From contig MNCI01004758.1 of NCBI GenBank assembly GCA_015680685.1, positions 50,334 through 114,333 of the forward strand: a DNA stretch of 64,000 bases. The letters run 5' to 3'. The position numbers and the translations under genes are program-made. Below, piece by piece: positions 13,101 through 26,659 of this stretch; position 1 is the stretch's first letter, and each line of letters starts with the position of its first letter. Origin of the DNA: Gnetum montanum. Its lineage: Eukaryota; Streptophyta; Gnetopsida; Gnetales; Gnetaceae. The notes under the pieces are model-generated. The model saw nothing but the letters and a program-made list of their open reading frames with translations. It was not told the DNA's origin and ran no database searches.

Positions 13101-13299
13101 ATGAATATCACACAATGGTAGATATTTATGATTTTCAATTTAAGCAATGTAGTAATTTTACTGTATATTGTAATATTTGCAAATATTTCTACTCATATAT
13201 CAAAAGTTAATAATTTTAAAAATTTCAAAATAATTGTACATTCCAAATATAATGAAAACCTCCATGATGTATGTTTTGTATGCTTTTGTGATTGACAAA
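10116..13299. other. AT-rich DNA, no recognisable gene
   Basis: Several short open frames exist, the longest at 11397-11663 (minus), 11769-12032 (plus) and 11053-11262 (plus). Their wording does not resemble a family I know, and frames change often. It may be a decayed transposon, but there is no diagnostic motif. Confidence 0.4.
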
Positions 13300-13435
13300 C
13301 AATGAGGTATTAGCCTAATGGTTAGACTCTTGATTTAAAAATTCCAAGTCATGGTGGGCAACGTTGACTTATAAACGATCTCATTGGACTATATCTTGGA
13401 ATGTATCTATGTTACAATTATTTTAGGTTTTTAAC
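13300..13435 (+). repeat. SINE-like unit (tRNA-like head)
   Basis: An A-box-like TTAGCCTAATGGTTAGA (about 13311) is followed by a B-box-like TTCCAAGTC (about 13342) and a tail with ATTGGACTATATCTTGGAATGTATC. The same tail wording occurs after B-box-like sequence at 45.65 kb and 61.92 kb, so these look like members of one family. Confidence 0.5.
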
Positions 13436-16400
13436 ATTCCCTATTTTTTTGCTTAGTTGAAAAGTAATAAATTATTTCTTTGGTATTTTATTTTTTTCAA
13501 ACTAATATATGGTAGTATCCTAGTTAGTTATGTTTGGTTTGAACTTCAAGCCTTTATTTAGATTTTGAAGATGACATAGTTATTAGACCATATTCAAGGT
13601 ATCCTAATAGGCTAACATTAGGATCTAAACCCTTTTAGAAATACTATTTTATTTTAGTTTTTAGAAATTTAGGTTAATTATATTTTCTTTTTTATTTTAT
13701 TTTCTTTCCATTAGAATTATTCGTAGTTCAAAACTTAGCATGCCCTTGTGAGTATAAATACTTGGTAATCCTTTCATTAAAAATCATCTATTTTCTTTGC
13801 TAACATTTGAGAGATAGATCCATAAAGAAAGATCCTGGCAAAGAAGAGAGGAACCAAAGCTAAGTCTACATAGCCTTTAAATCTATGTAAGTATTTTCCT
13901 TTTCAAGATTTCTTTTTAGACTTGGTTTGGATCTGGCCATTGACTTTTGCATGTACTTAGTATTTGGAGCATGTTTAGGAGATCTCAACCATACAATGGT
14001 TTCCTACTATAGCACTATGAGTTAGGTAGAAAAATCTATTGTAATGCTCATTTTTTGAGCTTCAACCTTGTTGATTAATGCACTATTTGGTTTGGATATA
14101 TATGCACTTAGAGAATTAGATTTGATTATGCATAGTTTTGCTATTTGAATCTAGATCTATGTTTCTATTGTTATAACAATGCTCAATTATGAATTTTATT
14201 TAGTTTTTATTTAATTTTAATTATGTTTAATTCTACTAATTTTTGGGTTAATTCACTAGGGTGTTTAGATTATTTTAGAATTTTTGGACCCAATTCCTCC
14301 TCTGATACCTAGCATCTAGAAGGTAAATATTTTTGTCACATTAGCATAGATGTTGAGGCACTTTCTAGTGGTTGTACAGCTGTCATGACTCTCATCACAA
14401 CATATATTAGGGATCATAACATTCAATACACAATGTAAAGCAATTTCAAATCAAAAAATAGTGAAGGAAAAGGTTATTTCAACTATTAGATTAAAGCACA
14501 TGGACTTTTTATACTCAACACATAGTTTTGACTCTTTTCTTAAAAAAAATGAAGAAGGATAAATCTTAACTAAAAGCCAATAGTGCTTAGCATCAACTAT
14601 TTGAAATCTTATGAGACTTAGGGCTCATCAACTATTTGGCATTATGAGAGACTTTGGTCTCATGTAGTATTTAACATGTTTATAAGACTTAGGACTCATC
14701 AACTATTTTATAATATAGGAGACTTATGACTTAATGCTGAATAATTTGGTATTCAATTAGTACATTTCTCAAACCTTGGATTTTGGTTATAAATTTATTA
14801 TTTGCTAAAATTTATGTTTGAGTTGGATAGATTGAAAATTTAGTTATCAACTATGATCAATTATTTGGTTTGGTAAAGCTAGCACAAAAGAAGTAGCTAT
14901 ATGGTTTTAAAGGAACCCTAAGCTATTAGTGAAACCTTTGTTATCTATAGTAATGAAGTCCATGTCATGTTGGCCTTTAACTAGTGTTGCATGGAGTGTT
15001 CAAAGTAAGAGACATTGTCTCCTAAAGCTTGGATGATGATAGAAACTAAGGTGATATGGTAATCTCAATATCAAATTTCAAATAATAATAAATAAGTCCT
15101 ACATACACATTATTTGATTTAGCTTTGTATAAACCTTTTTATGCAAAAAAAAGTACACATATCAATTATCACATTTGGATACTAATATTTTGGTGCAAAA
15201 AAACCTTTAATAGCTTAAGAAATTCTTAATCAACTTTACACTTATAAAACCATATAAGCCAATGATTTAAGTAAGAAATGTAATAACTTTAAAATAACTA
15301 GAAAGTCCACATTAACTTATTAATGTTTGTTTAGATATCATTATAACATAACATCAAAGTTTAATGGAAAATCCATTTTCAAAACCAAAATCCAAATACA
15401 TTAAATGAACAAAAAATAACATGAAATACTTAAAGAAATATCCTTTATTTACAATGCATCACTTAGACACCAACACTTCTATTTCATACTCCAATCTATA
15501 ATCCATACTATTAGCATAACTAAAAAACATGGTACCACACAAAATACACTAGGAGATGAAATCTACATTACAAAATACATTGCTAGAACCAAAAACAAAA
15601 ATTGATTAGCAAATCTATTAATTAAAAAGCATAACCATTAACTTATTTATTAAGAAATACTATTAACATAACCATTAATGTGATATTCTGCCATTATCCC
15701 ATGATTGCACTATTGGTGATATCCCTATGAGGTCTTTAACATCAAACATTAAAATAACTTTAAGATTGATACTAATTTAAACTACCCATTAAGGACTACT
15801 TAGTATACTACCTCACCTATCTAGACCAATCTTCATGCATGATATAGGTATAACTATTGGGTTATTAAACCCTCATGAATGTCAAGGATCAATTATTGTA
15901 TTATGTTATGGCTAGTATTAATCGTATAGCTATACTAAAGCCCTAGCTCCCCACTATCACCCAAAATGAGATCTAATATTGACTATAACATGTTCATAAA
16001 CCAACTCCAAAGTCAACTATGAAGTACCAACCATTTCTGTATTAATTTCCTTTCTAAAAATCATTTTTAATGGATTCTAATCAATGTTTCCTAGCTTTTC
16101 AACATGTTGGATGTGCCCATGAATGTCTAAAATATTTGCTACCCATTATTAATTAAAGATGTTATCTCTATTAGACATCATGATTGTTGCATCATGTTGG
16201 AAAACATAGAAAAGTTCCTTTGTGACTTACATCATGAGCCCTAAATTAATCAAAACTTAGGTTGTGACATTTGAGGATACCACCACCATTTCCATTTCTA
16301 GAAGGATATGATATAATAGAAACATAAAGTCAAAAAATGAAGTAAAAATTATGAAAAATGATGAATTATGATAAGAAAACAATGAACTAGGGTTAGATCG

Positions 16401-17343
16401 ATAGTAAGACATAGGAAAGAATGATATAAACCTAACTTTAATGATGGTTAAGCTATAAGACAAAATTATTTAAAGAAAAACCTTTTCCTCTATCTTGAAT
16501 GATTAGCTAAGAATAAAGCTTCCTCAAGCAAGAACAAGTTTAGATATAGTAATCGCTAAGAGATACTCCACACACAACCACAAGCAAGAGAGCAACAAGA
16601 GAGAGAGTAACACACAATTTAAAATTAAGAGAGCTAGCATTGCCAACTATTTATAGGCATAAATCTAAAGTTTGGAAAATTTCAAAAATAATAATTTAAT
16701 AATCTAATTTCTAAAATTGGGTGACATGTATCCATAAAAGTATTCAAATGATCAAAAAATAGCTATGTCCATTGTTTAACATTACCAATAAAATATTAAA
16801 ATAAACCCACATGCACAAGAATAGATTCTAAGATATAATTTACAAAATAACTAGAATAAACCCTAAATGTATATTTAACATGTCCTTTTACCATATTCTT
16901 ACATTATTTCAAAATCAAATAACATAAAAACATTAATAAAATACGAGCAATGGACCACCATCATCCTTCGAACCAAACCTTGCCAAGAAATAGTAATTAA
17001 AAAAATAATATGTAATAAGAGTAGGATCCAAGGTTCAAATGTTAAGAAATATGAGACAATAAAGCATGTATACTTACTAATACATGAGGGGTTATTCTAA
17101 GACACATCATACACAAGCTTATGAACAAATACACCATGATGTACTAATCATAAAATGTCAATGTAATACATGTAAATGTGAAGTCAAATGTTTAAACCTC
17201 AAGATGCATAACAATGAGTATAATCATAACAAAGACATTATAATATACTAGCATAAACCGCTAGAAAGATACAATATATTATTAAAATAATATATTAAAT
17301 ATACCATTATTTAATAAATAATCTAATAAATATACCATTATTA
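13436..17343. other. AT-rich DNA with two promoter-like spots, no gene
   Basis: No supported coding region. A GTATAAATA box at about 13754 is followed by a possible leader on the plus strand. A TATTTATAG box (CTATAAATA on the minus strand) near 16650 is surrounded by purine-rich sequence, in the style of an LTR promoter. Neither is bounded by recognisable LTR ends. Confidence 0.3.
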
Positions 17344-17917
17344 TGACATCCTATCCCTAGCTGTCATGGAAAACATCAAATATACAATATATTAGACATT
17401 ATGCATATGAAGAAAATATACCAAATGCGAAATATATGTGATATTTGACATTATGTATTAAGGAAATAATAGGAAAAATGTAGAAAGAGAAAGAAAAGAA
17501 TGCTTTATTGATATGATGGAATAAAGTATCCAAATCATGCTCTAAGAGTGTTCCTTGGGGTTTTCTTCCTTTGGCATCTATCTATTAGAGGCAATCTAGC
17601 ACTGCCACCATGGTTAGGCCTATAACCTGGCTAGAAGGGATGGCCAATCCACTTCTTGTCCCACTTCACCCAACTCTTATGACTTGCCTGTACTAGCTCC
17701 ACCACTCCATGTTGGCATGACCTCTAAGCCTAGGTATAAATGCCTTAGGTCAAATCCCCAAAGGTCAGCTCAAGAGACACATTCGTTGTTACAATACACA
17801 CATTCAAGTCTCAATTATAACTACCATTTTGGATCTTGTTATGATAACAATAACACTTGTTATGAAGAGACATCATCTTTGTTATGCAGCTGCATCATTT
17901 GGAAATGGAACTATGAC
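17344..17917 (-). repeat. LTR, probable 3' LTR of a large nested element
   Basis: Begins TGACATCC and ends in ATGACA. Extensive similarity to 38647-39314, including the blocks around CCACCATGGTTAGGCC, GGTATAAATGC and GAAGAGACA. Immediately to its right the plus strand reads TCTACCCTCCTTAGG, i.e. a purine-rich tract on the minus strand, as expected just before a 3' LTR. Its 5' partner would be the copy at 38.65 kb. Confidence 0.65.
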
Positions 17918-18889
17918 AATCTACCCTCCTTAGGTTTCATTCTTCCTTGAACAAGTTCACGTTCATTATCTCTTTCTAGCTCCAATGCTTCTGTTATGAT
18001 CTTGTACTCCAATAATTTGATTTTTCCTTTGAACTTGGAATTGTTTCTTGCTTATTCTACAAACAATATATATGTGAGAAAAATATATATGAGTTTTAAA
18101 TATTACTTTTTTAATACTTAATTCCTTTTCTAAGAAAATGAAAAGAGGTAAATTAAAGATCTACCAACCACCAATCACCTACCCTAACTAGGGTCACACA
18201 AAGTGCAACTCATATTTGGTTATCCAAGTGAAGGTAGGGAAAATTTGTTATTCCCAACTTTCATTACCTTAGATATTTTAGTTATCTAATTAAAATATAA
18301 ATTAAACAATAAAGAAAATTATGAAAATCATAAATAAATGTAAGGATCAAATACTTCCTGATCTTGATCAACCTTATAAATTAATGAAAGTAATTGTAAT
18401 TTTTCCAAAAGTGGTATATGATCAGATGGTATTGTTCAAGATAGAAAGACTTGATCTTTACTTTTATTTACTTCTTCTTTAGAAATTAATTCTAGTAACT
18501 AGGTAACTTGGAAGAATTTGACATTGTACCAAATATAATCCAAAGTGTCAATGAAGAATGTCGTTAATCCATCCTCATTAATCATAGCAAAGTAATTAGT
18601 AAACTATGGTTCTTGATGAGAACTATACATCAACATCATCTATTCCTGAATTCTGGAATCTAATTTATCTACTAAAGATTCAAAATAAGCAGAATCTGCA
18701 CTGGATAATGGAATGTCATGTTGAATTGATGAAAACATCTTCTTCAAATCAAGTTCATCTTCCAAAGATTCCTTTACACATCCATATTTTAAGAATTGAT
18801 AAACATACTTCCAACTTTTGTATTGAGATCTCAACAAAGAATAAATGGAACTGGATCAGTATAACTTATGAATAACTTAAAATTTTAGG
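17918..18889. other. Probable internal remnant of the nested LTR element
   Basis: Lies between the purine-rich tract and the first Penelope-like copy. A 65-residue minus-strand frame (18640-18837) reads as an acidic helical stretch, but I do not recognise it. Confidence 0.3.
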
Positions 18890-19370
18890 GATACTTAAAA
18901 TTTTACTTTGATCTCGTGTAACTGAAGAAAAAACAAAAGGATAGAAAAAAAAAGGATCTAGTAGACATAAGAAACAAATTTGAATAAGGCTCAAATAGAC
19001 ATAAGAGAAAAGCTACTAAATAAAATGTTTTCAAGGATTCTCACCCCTTTTCAATATGTTTGAGTAGCAATGTTGAAATGTGCATTGAGCATCAAGTGCT
19101 GGATGAGAATATATAGTATCCCATCCTACATAACAAATGAAAAAACCCTACTACTTTTCTAAATTAAAGAAGACCTCACTCATTTTGGTCGAAATGGGGA
19201 TGGGATGTTGCACTTAAATTTATTTTTGATGAGAAAAGAATGAAGTTTTATTAGATTTCTCTAGCAAGCACTTAAATCTAGAATGACATTCTGGAGACTC
19301 AGATATTTTTGGTGGAGCCAAGTAAGTATAGGGTTTAGGTGCATCCTCATGTTCAAGGATTTACTGGAAG
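18890..19370 (-). repeat. Penelope terminal repeat, downstream of copy A
   Basis: Shares long stretches with 22610-23100, and in reverse complement with 23133-23435, 26660-27130 and 30360-30870. Landmarks are the AGACATAAGAAACAAATTTG block, the GAGCATCAAGTGCT block and the TACTACTTTTCTAAATTAA block. Confidence 0.85.
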
Positions 19371-19379
19371 GACTAAAAT

Positions 19380-22152
19380 CTAATTTGAAAATGAGAGGGG
19401 TCCATCTCCTATTGTGAATATCATGGCGTTGATGAAGCTATTTAAGAAGAGGCTATTTGGATAAGGTAGGGACAAGGTTGAAGCAATGGGCCAAGAAGCA
19501 TGAAGGATATCATTGAGCATGAAGTCACTGGTAGAGTTGTAGTCTAATCTATTGCAAATCACTATAAGATTTCCTGATGAGCTATCCTTTAAGCTCAGCA
19601 ATAATAAAAGCTTTCTTATGATGGTGTGGATGCCAAGAGGAGAAAGGGATGTACTAATAAGCATCCAAGGATTTTTGGTAACACTTGGAAGATAGAATAC
19701 TAGTGTTGACAAAATTAGAGCCCTTGAAGAAGGATACATCTAAAATGTTGGCTGAGGTACTAGATACAGAGGAAGTAATTTTGATGGTAAAATAGAGGGA
19801 CCATACATGTCAAGTAGCTAGAAGAGGGAATCCTATGAACTGCTCCAAATGTCAAAGGCATCATCAATGTACCTTTTGTAATACAGAAGGTAATAGGATT
19901 CTAGAGTAGACAAAACCTTTTTCTCTAAGTGACACAAAAATAGGCAAGTGTAGACAATGATGAAATTGCTACCCATGGTAGTGCCTCAAATCTATTTTCT
20001 GAAGAGCCCATTGAACTCTGAGACATGTTTTTGAGGAATCAAAGAGAAAAGATCCATGCTGGCATTGATGTAAAAGACCTACAAATCAATAGGGTTAGCA
20101 TAAAAATATGACTCAATCATAGTTTAGAGAGCAACAAGACCATAATTCATGGGAATGCTTGCATAGAGAGATTCTATGTCAAAAGTAAAAAGAAACACAT
20201 TTTGAGGTAGAACTCTAGAGTGAAGGTAATGAATCAAGGCTAAAGAGTCTACTAGATGGTATGGTTGAGAACAGAGGATGGGAAAAAGTAGGTAATGGAT
20301 TAGATGGAAGGCAGGTTCTACTAAATAGCTTGTATAGGAGCAAATACGATGACCAACTAGAATAGGTTTATGAATTTTAGGAATCAAGTAGAAAGTACAA
20401 GGCTTGAAAGCCAAGATTTTAAGAAGGGATCCTCAAAATAAAAAAAACCTAAGGATACTAGTTGATTATAGAGAAAAGCCAATGACAAAGGACTTCCCAT
20501 GGGATGACATCTATCTATTGGTAGACATTAGGGTCTAACAATTATCTAATGGCCTCTTGATAATACTAAGAGAAGTCAAAAATGTAGATATCCATATTTT
20601 TATTAGCAAGATTAATCACAATGCTCTAATCTTTCTAGAATTTATGAATAGCTCTAAGAAAATGTCAAGGTAGTGATGTTCTGTGAGTAAAATTTGAGGA
20701 GGAAAGAGTAGCTTTAAGAGATGAGAGACAATCAAGAATAGATGTCTCTACGTTCTAGTTGAAACTACTAATAGGCAGCTTCCACTTACTCTAGAGTTAT
20801 ATCTTCATTTAAGTAAAATGAGTTACTTCTAGGAAACGTGAAGAAGACTAGTTTACCTCTTTTGATCTAATTTTTGAAGAAGTTGCATAGCCAAACTAGT
20901 CTAATGAATGCAGTGAACTCCTTTAGAATCATGTTATGATCCATGGGAAGAGGACGAGGAGTGAATTTAAGGCCAAAACCCATAGCTTTGATTTCATGAA
21001 AAGAAATAGATCTAAATGAAAATTTATGAATAGAAATATTAGAAATCTGATTTTCTACCTCAAAAATAATCTTATGCTCAAAGAGAAGGTAGGCATAAGA
21101 GTTCTGGGAGATGGTAGGAAGCCAAAAGTTCAACTATGTGTGAGAGGACAATTTTTAAACTTTCTTCAAGAAAATGTTTAGAACAATGTTCTTAACTATG
21201 GTATAGATGGTGCATAGTTGTGTTGTTGACAATGGTAACCTTAGTGTGGTTCTAAGCCAGATGGCCCAAAGGCACTAGACATGGAGTTCTTCTTGTTCAA
21301 CTGTTGGTAAGGCCTAGCCCAAGAAGGTGTTCTGCAAGTTCGACACATGCCTTTTAAAGAAGAATTGGCCTTTTTTCTATCATGTCTCTATTGCATGCAT
21401 CCTTGTTTCTTGCACTTCTACTTTTGCTTATTTTTCTATGGAAAGTGGCAAGATTGAGATGGCTTAATGGCTATATTGTAGTAAATGGCTCTGCAATCCT
21501 TCAACCATTTGCCAAATTTTTTGAGGGTGTCATCCCATTCTTGGTGAATGATTTCTTTGCAAACTTCCTTCACTATAGGACCAGGGTTAAGGTGATCTAC
21601 TTTACTCTTTACAATAGAGGTAGCATTCTTTTGTGTTTCCTCTACTTTTTTCTAGGCTTTTACAAAAATTCAGAATTGAAGCCTTTCATTAAGGGAGGCT
21701 TCCCCAAGCTTTTTGGTGCATATTTGTAGAAGAGCATCAATATAAGAGGTGGGTTGATTAATAGCTAAGATGCATTCAATTAGCTTCAAAGTAGCTTTAT
21801 GTGAGAAAGACTCCAATTTTTTATGCTTACCTTCTACGAAAGCCATTTCTACATAAAGGTAAGCTTCCTAGAGTTTCAGATTGTGCTCTTTTTAGAAAGT
21901 AGCAAAATTTGCTTGAAGGATGGCTTCTCCTTTAGGAGTGGAAGCTTTAAGGCCTGAAGCAACCATGCACGAAGTATGAACCAGCAACTTTTTTGAGTGC
22001 AACTGCTCAATTCTTTCTTTATTGCGGAGGGAGCAGTCTACATCATGAAGATGTTTGCGGAGTCCCTTTGCAGCAACACTAATCATTTCCATTAGTACTT
22101 CAAGAATTTGTGTCCAATCTTTGTTAGTAGGAGAAGAAATTTTTGACATCAT
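19380..22152 (-). pseudogene. Penelope-like RT coding block, copy A
   Basis: About 2.77 kb, the same length as in copies B and C, which suggests a single ancestral frame of about 920 codons. The N-terminal part (21892-22152 and on to about 21480) is helical and basic with no family I can name. The RT follows from about 21130: GFGLKFTPRPLP, FYLIPKIHKP, FTFDIESLYASIP, G.TMGSN, and the catalytic RYIDDAF (Tyr to second Asp at 19860-19871), all typical of Penelope-like RTs. The C-terminal region matches the segment that reads ARGYP in copy B. Stops and frameshifts abolish translation. No GIY-YIG, zinc or H-C-H motifs of the endonuclease are seen. Confidence 0.85.
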
Positions 22153-22609
22153 TCAATTGTTAATGGAGAGAAGAACATTCAGATTGGAGTGCTAAGAATG
22201 AGCTAGGTGTCTGCAAGTTGCTTCTAGTATTGATTTAATTCTATGTAGAGTTCATTTGTCTAATGATTACATTCTATGTAGAGTTCTTCTACTTGATGAT
22301 TATATTTTGCGTAGAGTTCTTTTGCCTAATGAAAATAATTGGTTTGGTAGAAAGATTCTAGAAAATATTCTATGGAACCAAGAGGATCTTTGTGAACTAT
22401 ACAGTTGACAAGACATGGACCTATATTTAGGTTCATGTCGTGCTCTGCTAGTGACTTCAATGGATGAGATATTTTCCCTAAAGAACTGGTAGGGGGTTCA
22501 TTAGCTAGATCCTACTTAGGATTAATAGGATGTGGTTTCACTACTAAAAAAGAGGCAAAATTTTTTTGACCTACAAAGCACATTTTCTTTAGGCAACAAG
22601 ATAGAAGAA

Positions 22610-23100
22610 AAAATTTAGGGGTACTTAAAATTTTGCTTTGATCTTGTACAACTAAAGAAAAAAATGAAGGGTAGAAAGAAAAGGATCAAGTAGACATAAG
22701 AAACAAATTTGAATAAGGTTCAAATAGACATAAGAGCAAAGCTACTACATAAAATGTTTTTTGGGAGACTCACCCCTCTTCAATATGTTTGAGTAGTGAT
22801 GTTGCAATCTGCATTGAGCATCAAGTGCTAGATGAGAATATATAGTGTCCCATCTTACATAAGAAATAAAATAAACCACTACTTTTCTAAATTAAACAGT
22901 CCACTACTTTTATAAATTAAAGTGGGCCCCACTCATTCTAGCTGAGATGGGGTGGAATGCTACACTTGAATCTATTTTTGACAAGGAAAGAACAAAGTTC
23001 TTTTGGATTCCTTTAGCAAGCAATTGCAACTGAAATGATGTTCTAGAGACTCATATCTTTTTGGTAGAGCCAAATAAGTATAAGGTTTAGGGTTTATAAT
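22610..23100 (-). repeat. Penelope terminal repeat, upstream of copy A
   Basis: Near-complete match in the same orientation to 18890-19370, extending to the AAGTATAAGGTTTAGG block. It contains two copies of the 'CCACTACTTTTCTAAATTAA'-type unit where the downstream copy has one. Confidence 0.85.
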
Positions 23101-23132
23101 TTTCATTTGGGGTTTGAGATTTGGGGTTTAGG
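23084..23132 (+). repeat. Telomere-like G-rich tract at a Penelope junction
   Basis: Reads GGTTTAGGGTTTA and, after a short gap, TTTGGGGTTTGAG and TTTGGGGTTTAGG. These resemble degenerate plant telomere units (TTTAGGG). The first unit overlaps the edge of copy A's terminal repeat, whose own sequence includes a TTTAGG word, so part of this may be element sequence rather than captured telomere. Confidence 0.5.
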
Positions 23133-23884
23133 AATTTTTTGATTTAGAAAATTAGTGGGTTGTTTTATTTATTATGTAAGATAGAATACTATATATTCTC
23201 ATTGAGCACTTGATGCTCAATGCACATTTTAGCATCACTACTCAAACATACTAAAGAAGGGTGAGACTTCCCAAAAACATTTTATGTGGTAGCTTTTCTC
23301 TTATGTCTATTTGAGCCTTATTCAAATTTGTTTCTTATGTCTACTTGACCCTTTTCTCTACTCTTTCATTTTTTCTTCAACCACATGAGATCATAGTAAA
23401 ATTTTAAGTACCCTAAATTTTTGCTTCTATCTCGTTGATTAAAGAAAATGAGCTATATAGGTCAGCAAACTTTTGCCTCTTCTTTAGCAATTCAACCATG
23501 TACTATTAATCCTAAGTAAGATCTAGCTAACGAACCCCTTGGTAGCTATTCATAGAAAAGATCTCGTCCACTGGAGTCACCAGTGGAGCACAACATTAAC
23601 CTAAAGATAGGGCTTTGTCTTGTCAACTGTATAGTTCACGAAGATCATCTTGGTTCAACAAAAGATTTCATAGAATCTTTCTACCAAACCAAATATTTTC
23701 ATTAGGCAAAATAACTGCACACAAAATATAATCATCAAGTAGAAGCACTTTGTGTAGAATGTTATCATCAAATAGATGAACTCCATTCAGAATTAAATCA
23801 ATGCCAGAAGTAACTTATAGACACTCAACTCCTTCTTATCCAACTTTAGTATAAATGTGCTTCTCTCTGTCAACAATTGAATGA

Positions 23885-26640
23885 TGCCAAAATATCTTCT
23901 CTTGCTAACAAAGATTTGACCTAAATTCCTAAAGTATTGATGGAAATGATCAACACTGCTATAAAGGACTCTATAAACATCTTGATGATGTGAATCACTT
24001 CCACCACAATAAAGAAAGAATTAAAGTGCTACACTTAGAAATGTTCCTAGTTAACAATCTATGCATTGTTGCTCTAGGCCTTAAAGCTTCCACTCCTAAA
24101 GGAGATTCCATCCTTTAAGCAAAGTTTGTTGCTCTCCAAAAAGAGCATAATCTAAAACTCCAAGAAGCTTACCTTTATGTAGAAACGGCTTCCACAAAAG
24201 CCAATCATCAAAAATTGGAGTCATTACATGAAGCTACTTCTAAGCTAGTTAAATGTATCTTAGATATCAATCAGCCTACCTCTTATATTAATGCTCTTAT
24301 GTAGACTTACACCAAAAAGCTTGATGAATCCTTCCTTAATGAAAGGCTTCAGTTCCAGATTCATGCAGAAGCCTAGATAAAAGTAGAGAAAATACAAAAT
24401 ACTACTACTTCTACTATGGAGACTAAAGTAGATTACCTTGACCTTGGTCCTACAATAAAGGAAGTCTACAAGGAAATCATTCATACATAATGAGATGCCA
24501 CCTTCAAAAAATTTAGTGAATGATTAAAGGATTGCAAATCCATTCCATCCAATATCCTCATCAAGCCCTCTCAACCCTATTTCTCTTCACAAAAAAAGAA
24601 GCAAAGGTAAAAGCGCAAGTAACAAGGATGCACATAGTAGAGACATGATAGACAATAGGCCAACTATTCTTTAAATAGCATGTGCACATCCTACTAAATT
24701 CCTTCCTTGGCTAGGCCCTACCAATAGCCAAATAAGAACTCCAATGCCTCTGGGCCATCTAATTCAGAACCACACTAAGGTCACTATTATCAGCGATGCA
24801 AATTTGCACCATCTATACCATATCTAAGAACATCGTGCCAGACTTCTTTCTGAAGAAAGTTCAAAAATCATCCTCTCACTTGCACTTGAATTTCTGGCTT
24901 CCTTCCATCTTCTAGAACTATTACGCCCACCTTCTCTTTGAATGTAAGATTATTTTCAAGGAAGAAAATCACATTTCTAACTTTGTTATTCATAATATTT
25001 CATCAATATTTCTTTCTTCTAATGAAATCAAAGTTCAGGTTTTTGGCCTCAAATTCATTTCTTTCCCTCTTCCCATGGATTATGACATATTTCTAAAGGA
25101 ATTTATTGCCTTTGCTAGACTTCTCTAGCTATGCAACTTCTTCAAAAACAAACTAGAAGAAGTAAAACAATCTTCTTCAACTTTCCTAGAAGCAACTTGT
25201 TTTCCTAAAGTGAAGATATACCTCCATAGTAAGTAGAACCTAACCATCAACAGTTTCAACTAGAACTTAGATACATTTTTTTTTATTGTCTCTCATCTCT
25301 CAAAGCTTCTCTTTCCTCCCCAAATTCTACTCATTGACCACCACTACCTCGATGTCTCCTTGGATCTCCTCATAAAATCTAGAAAGATCATAGCATTGTG
25401 ATTCATCTTACTCATAAAAATTTGGGTATCTGCATTCTTGACTCCTCTTGGTTTTATCAAGAGGCTACTAGATAATTATCAAATTATAATGTCTACCAAC
25501 ATGTAGACGTCATTCCATGGAAAGTCCTTTGTCATCAACTTTTCTCTATAATCAATAAATTTCCTTTGGTTTTTTCTAATTTTAAGGATCCCCTCTTGAA
25601 AATCTCAAATTTTAAGCCTTGTACTTTCTACCTAATCCTAAAATCCATAAACCTATTCTAGTTGGTTGTCATATCTTCTCCAATATAGGTTATTTACTAA
25701 AACCCTCCTATCTACTCCATTACCTACATTTCCCCATCCTCTGTTCTCAACCATACTATCTACTAGATTCTTTAGCCTTGATCCATGACCTTCACTGTAG
25801 AGTTCTATCTCAAAAGATATTTCTTTTTACTTCTTACGTAGAATCTCTCTATCGAAGCATTCCCATGGATCATCATCTCATTGTTCTCTAAACTATGGTT
25901 GAGCCATATTTTTATGCTAATACTTTTGATTTGCAAATATTTTACATTAATGTCATTATGGAACTTGCCTCTTTAATCTTTCAAGAAAATTTCTTGCAAT
26001 TCAATAGGGTCTTCAACAAATAAATTTGAGGCATTGTCATGGGTAGCAACTTCACCATTGTCTATGCTTGCCTATTTTTATGTCACTTAGAGAAACAATT
26101 TTTCTCTACTCTAGACTTCTGTCACCTTTTATATTACAAAAGATACATTGATAATGCCTTTGGAATTTAGAGTGGTTCATAGGATTCCCTCTTCCAACTA
26201 CTTGATTGGTATGGTTCTCTCTATCCTACCATCAAGATTACTCCCTCTATATCTAGCACCTTAGCCAACATTTTAGATGTATTCTTCTTCATGGGCTCTA
26301 ATTTTGTCAACACTAGTATTCTATCTACCAAGTATTACCAAAAATTCTTGAATGCTTATCAGTACATCCCTTTCTCCTCTTGTAACCACACCATTAGAAG
26401 AAAGTATTTATTATTGTTGAGCTTAAAAGATACCTCATCAAGGAATCCTACCTTAATGATCTACAACAAATTTGACTATAACTCTACCAATGACTTCATG
26501 CTCGAGGATATCCTTTATGCTTCTTGGTCCATTACTTCAGCCTTGTCCCTACCTCCTCCAAATAGCCTCTTCTTGAATGGCTTTATCAATGCTATGATGT
26601 TTACACTAGGAGACAAACCCCTTTGATCTTCAAATTGGAT
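23885..26640 (+). pseudogene. Penelope-like RT coding block, copy B
   Basis: Collinear with copies A and C. The start region has a frameshift and a Trp codon turned into a stop relative to copy A. RT landmarks: IHKPILVG (about 25640), VESLYRSIPM (25830-25870), IVMGSN (about 26030) and a catalytic box reading RYIDN (26141-26155), with Asn in place of the second essential Asp. After the RT, an ARGYP motif (about 26500) and HSFLVKNRFKCN (about 26780) mark the normal C-terminal part of such proteins. The terminal repeat then begins with no endonuclease domain. Not translatable. Confidence 0.82.
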
Positions 26641-26659
26641 TTTATTCCTTCCACTAAAT

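Larger units (their letters stand above)
18890..23100 (-). mobile_element. Penelope-like retroelement, copy A
   Basis: A minus-strand element with a direct terminal repeat of about 490 bases at both ends (22610-23100 upstream, 18890-19370 downstream) and one coding block between. The RT belongs to the Penelope-like class (see the coding entry). Only a few dozen bases separate the end of the RT reading from the downstream repeat, leaving no room for a C-terminal GIY-YIG endonuclease. It lies head-to-head with copy B. Confidence 0.8.
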
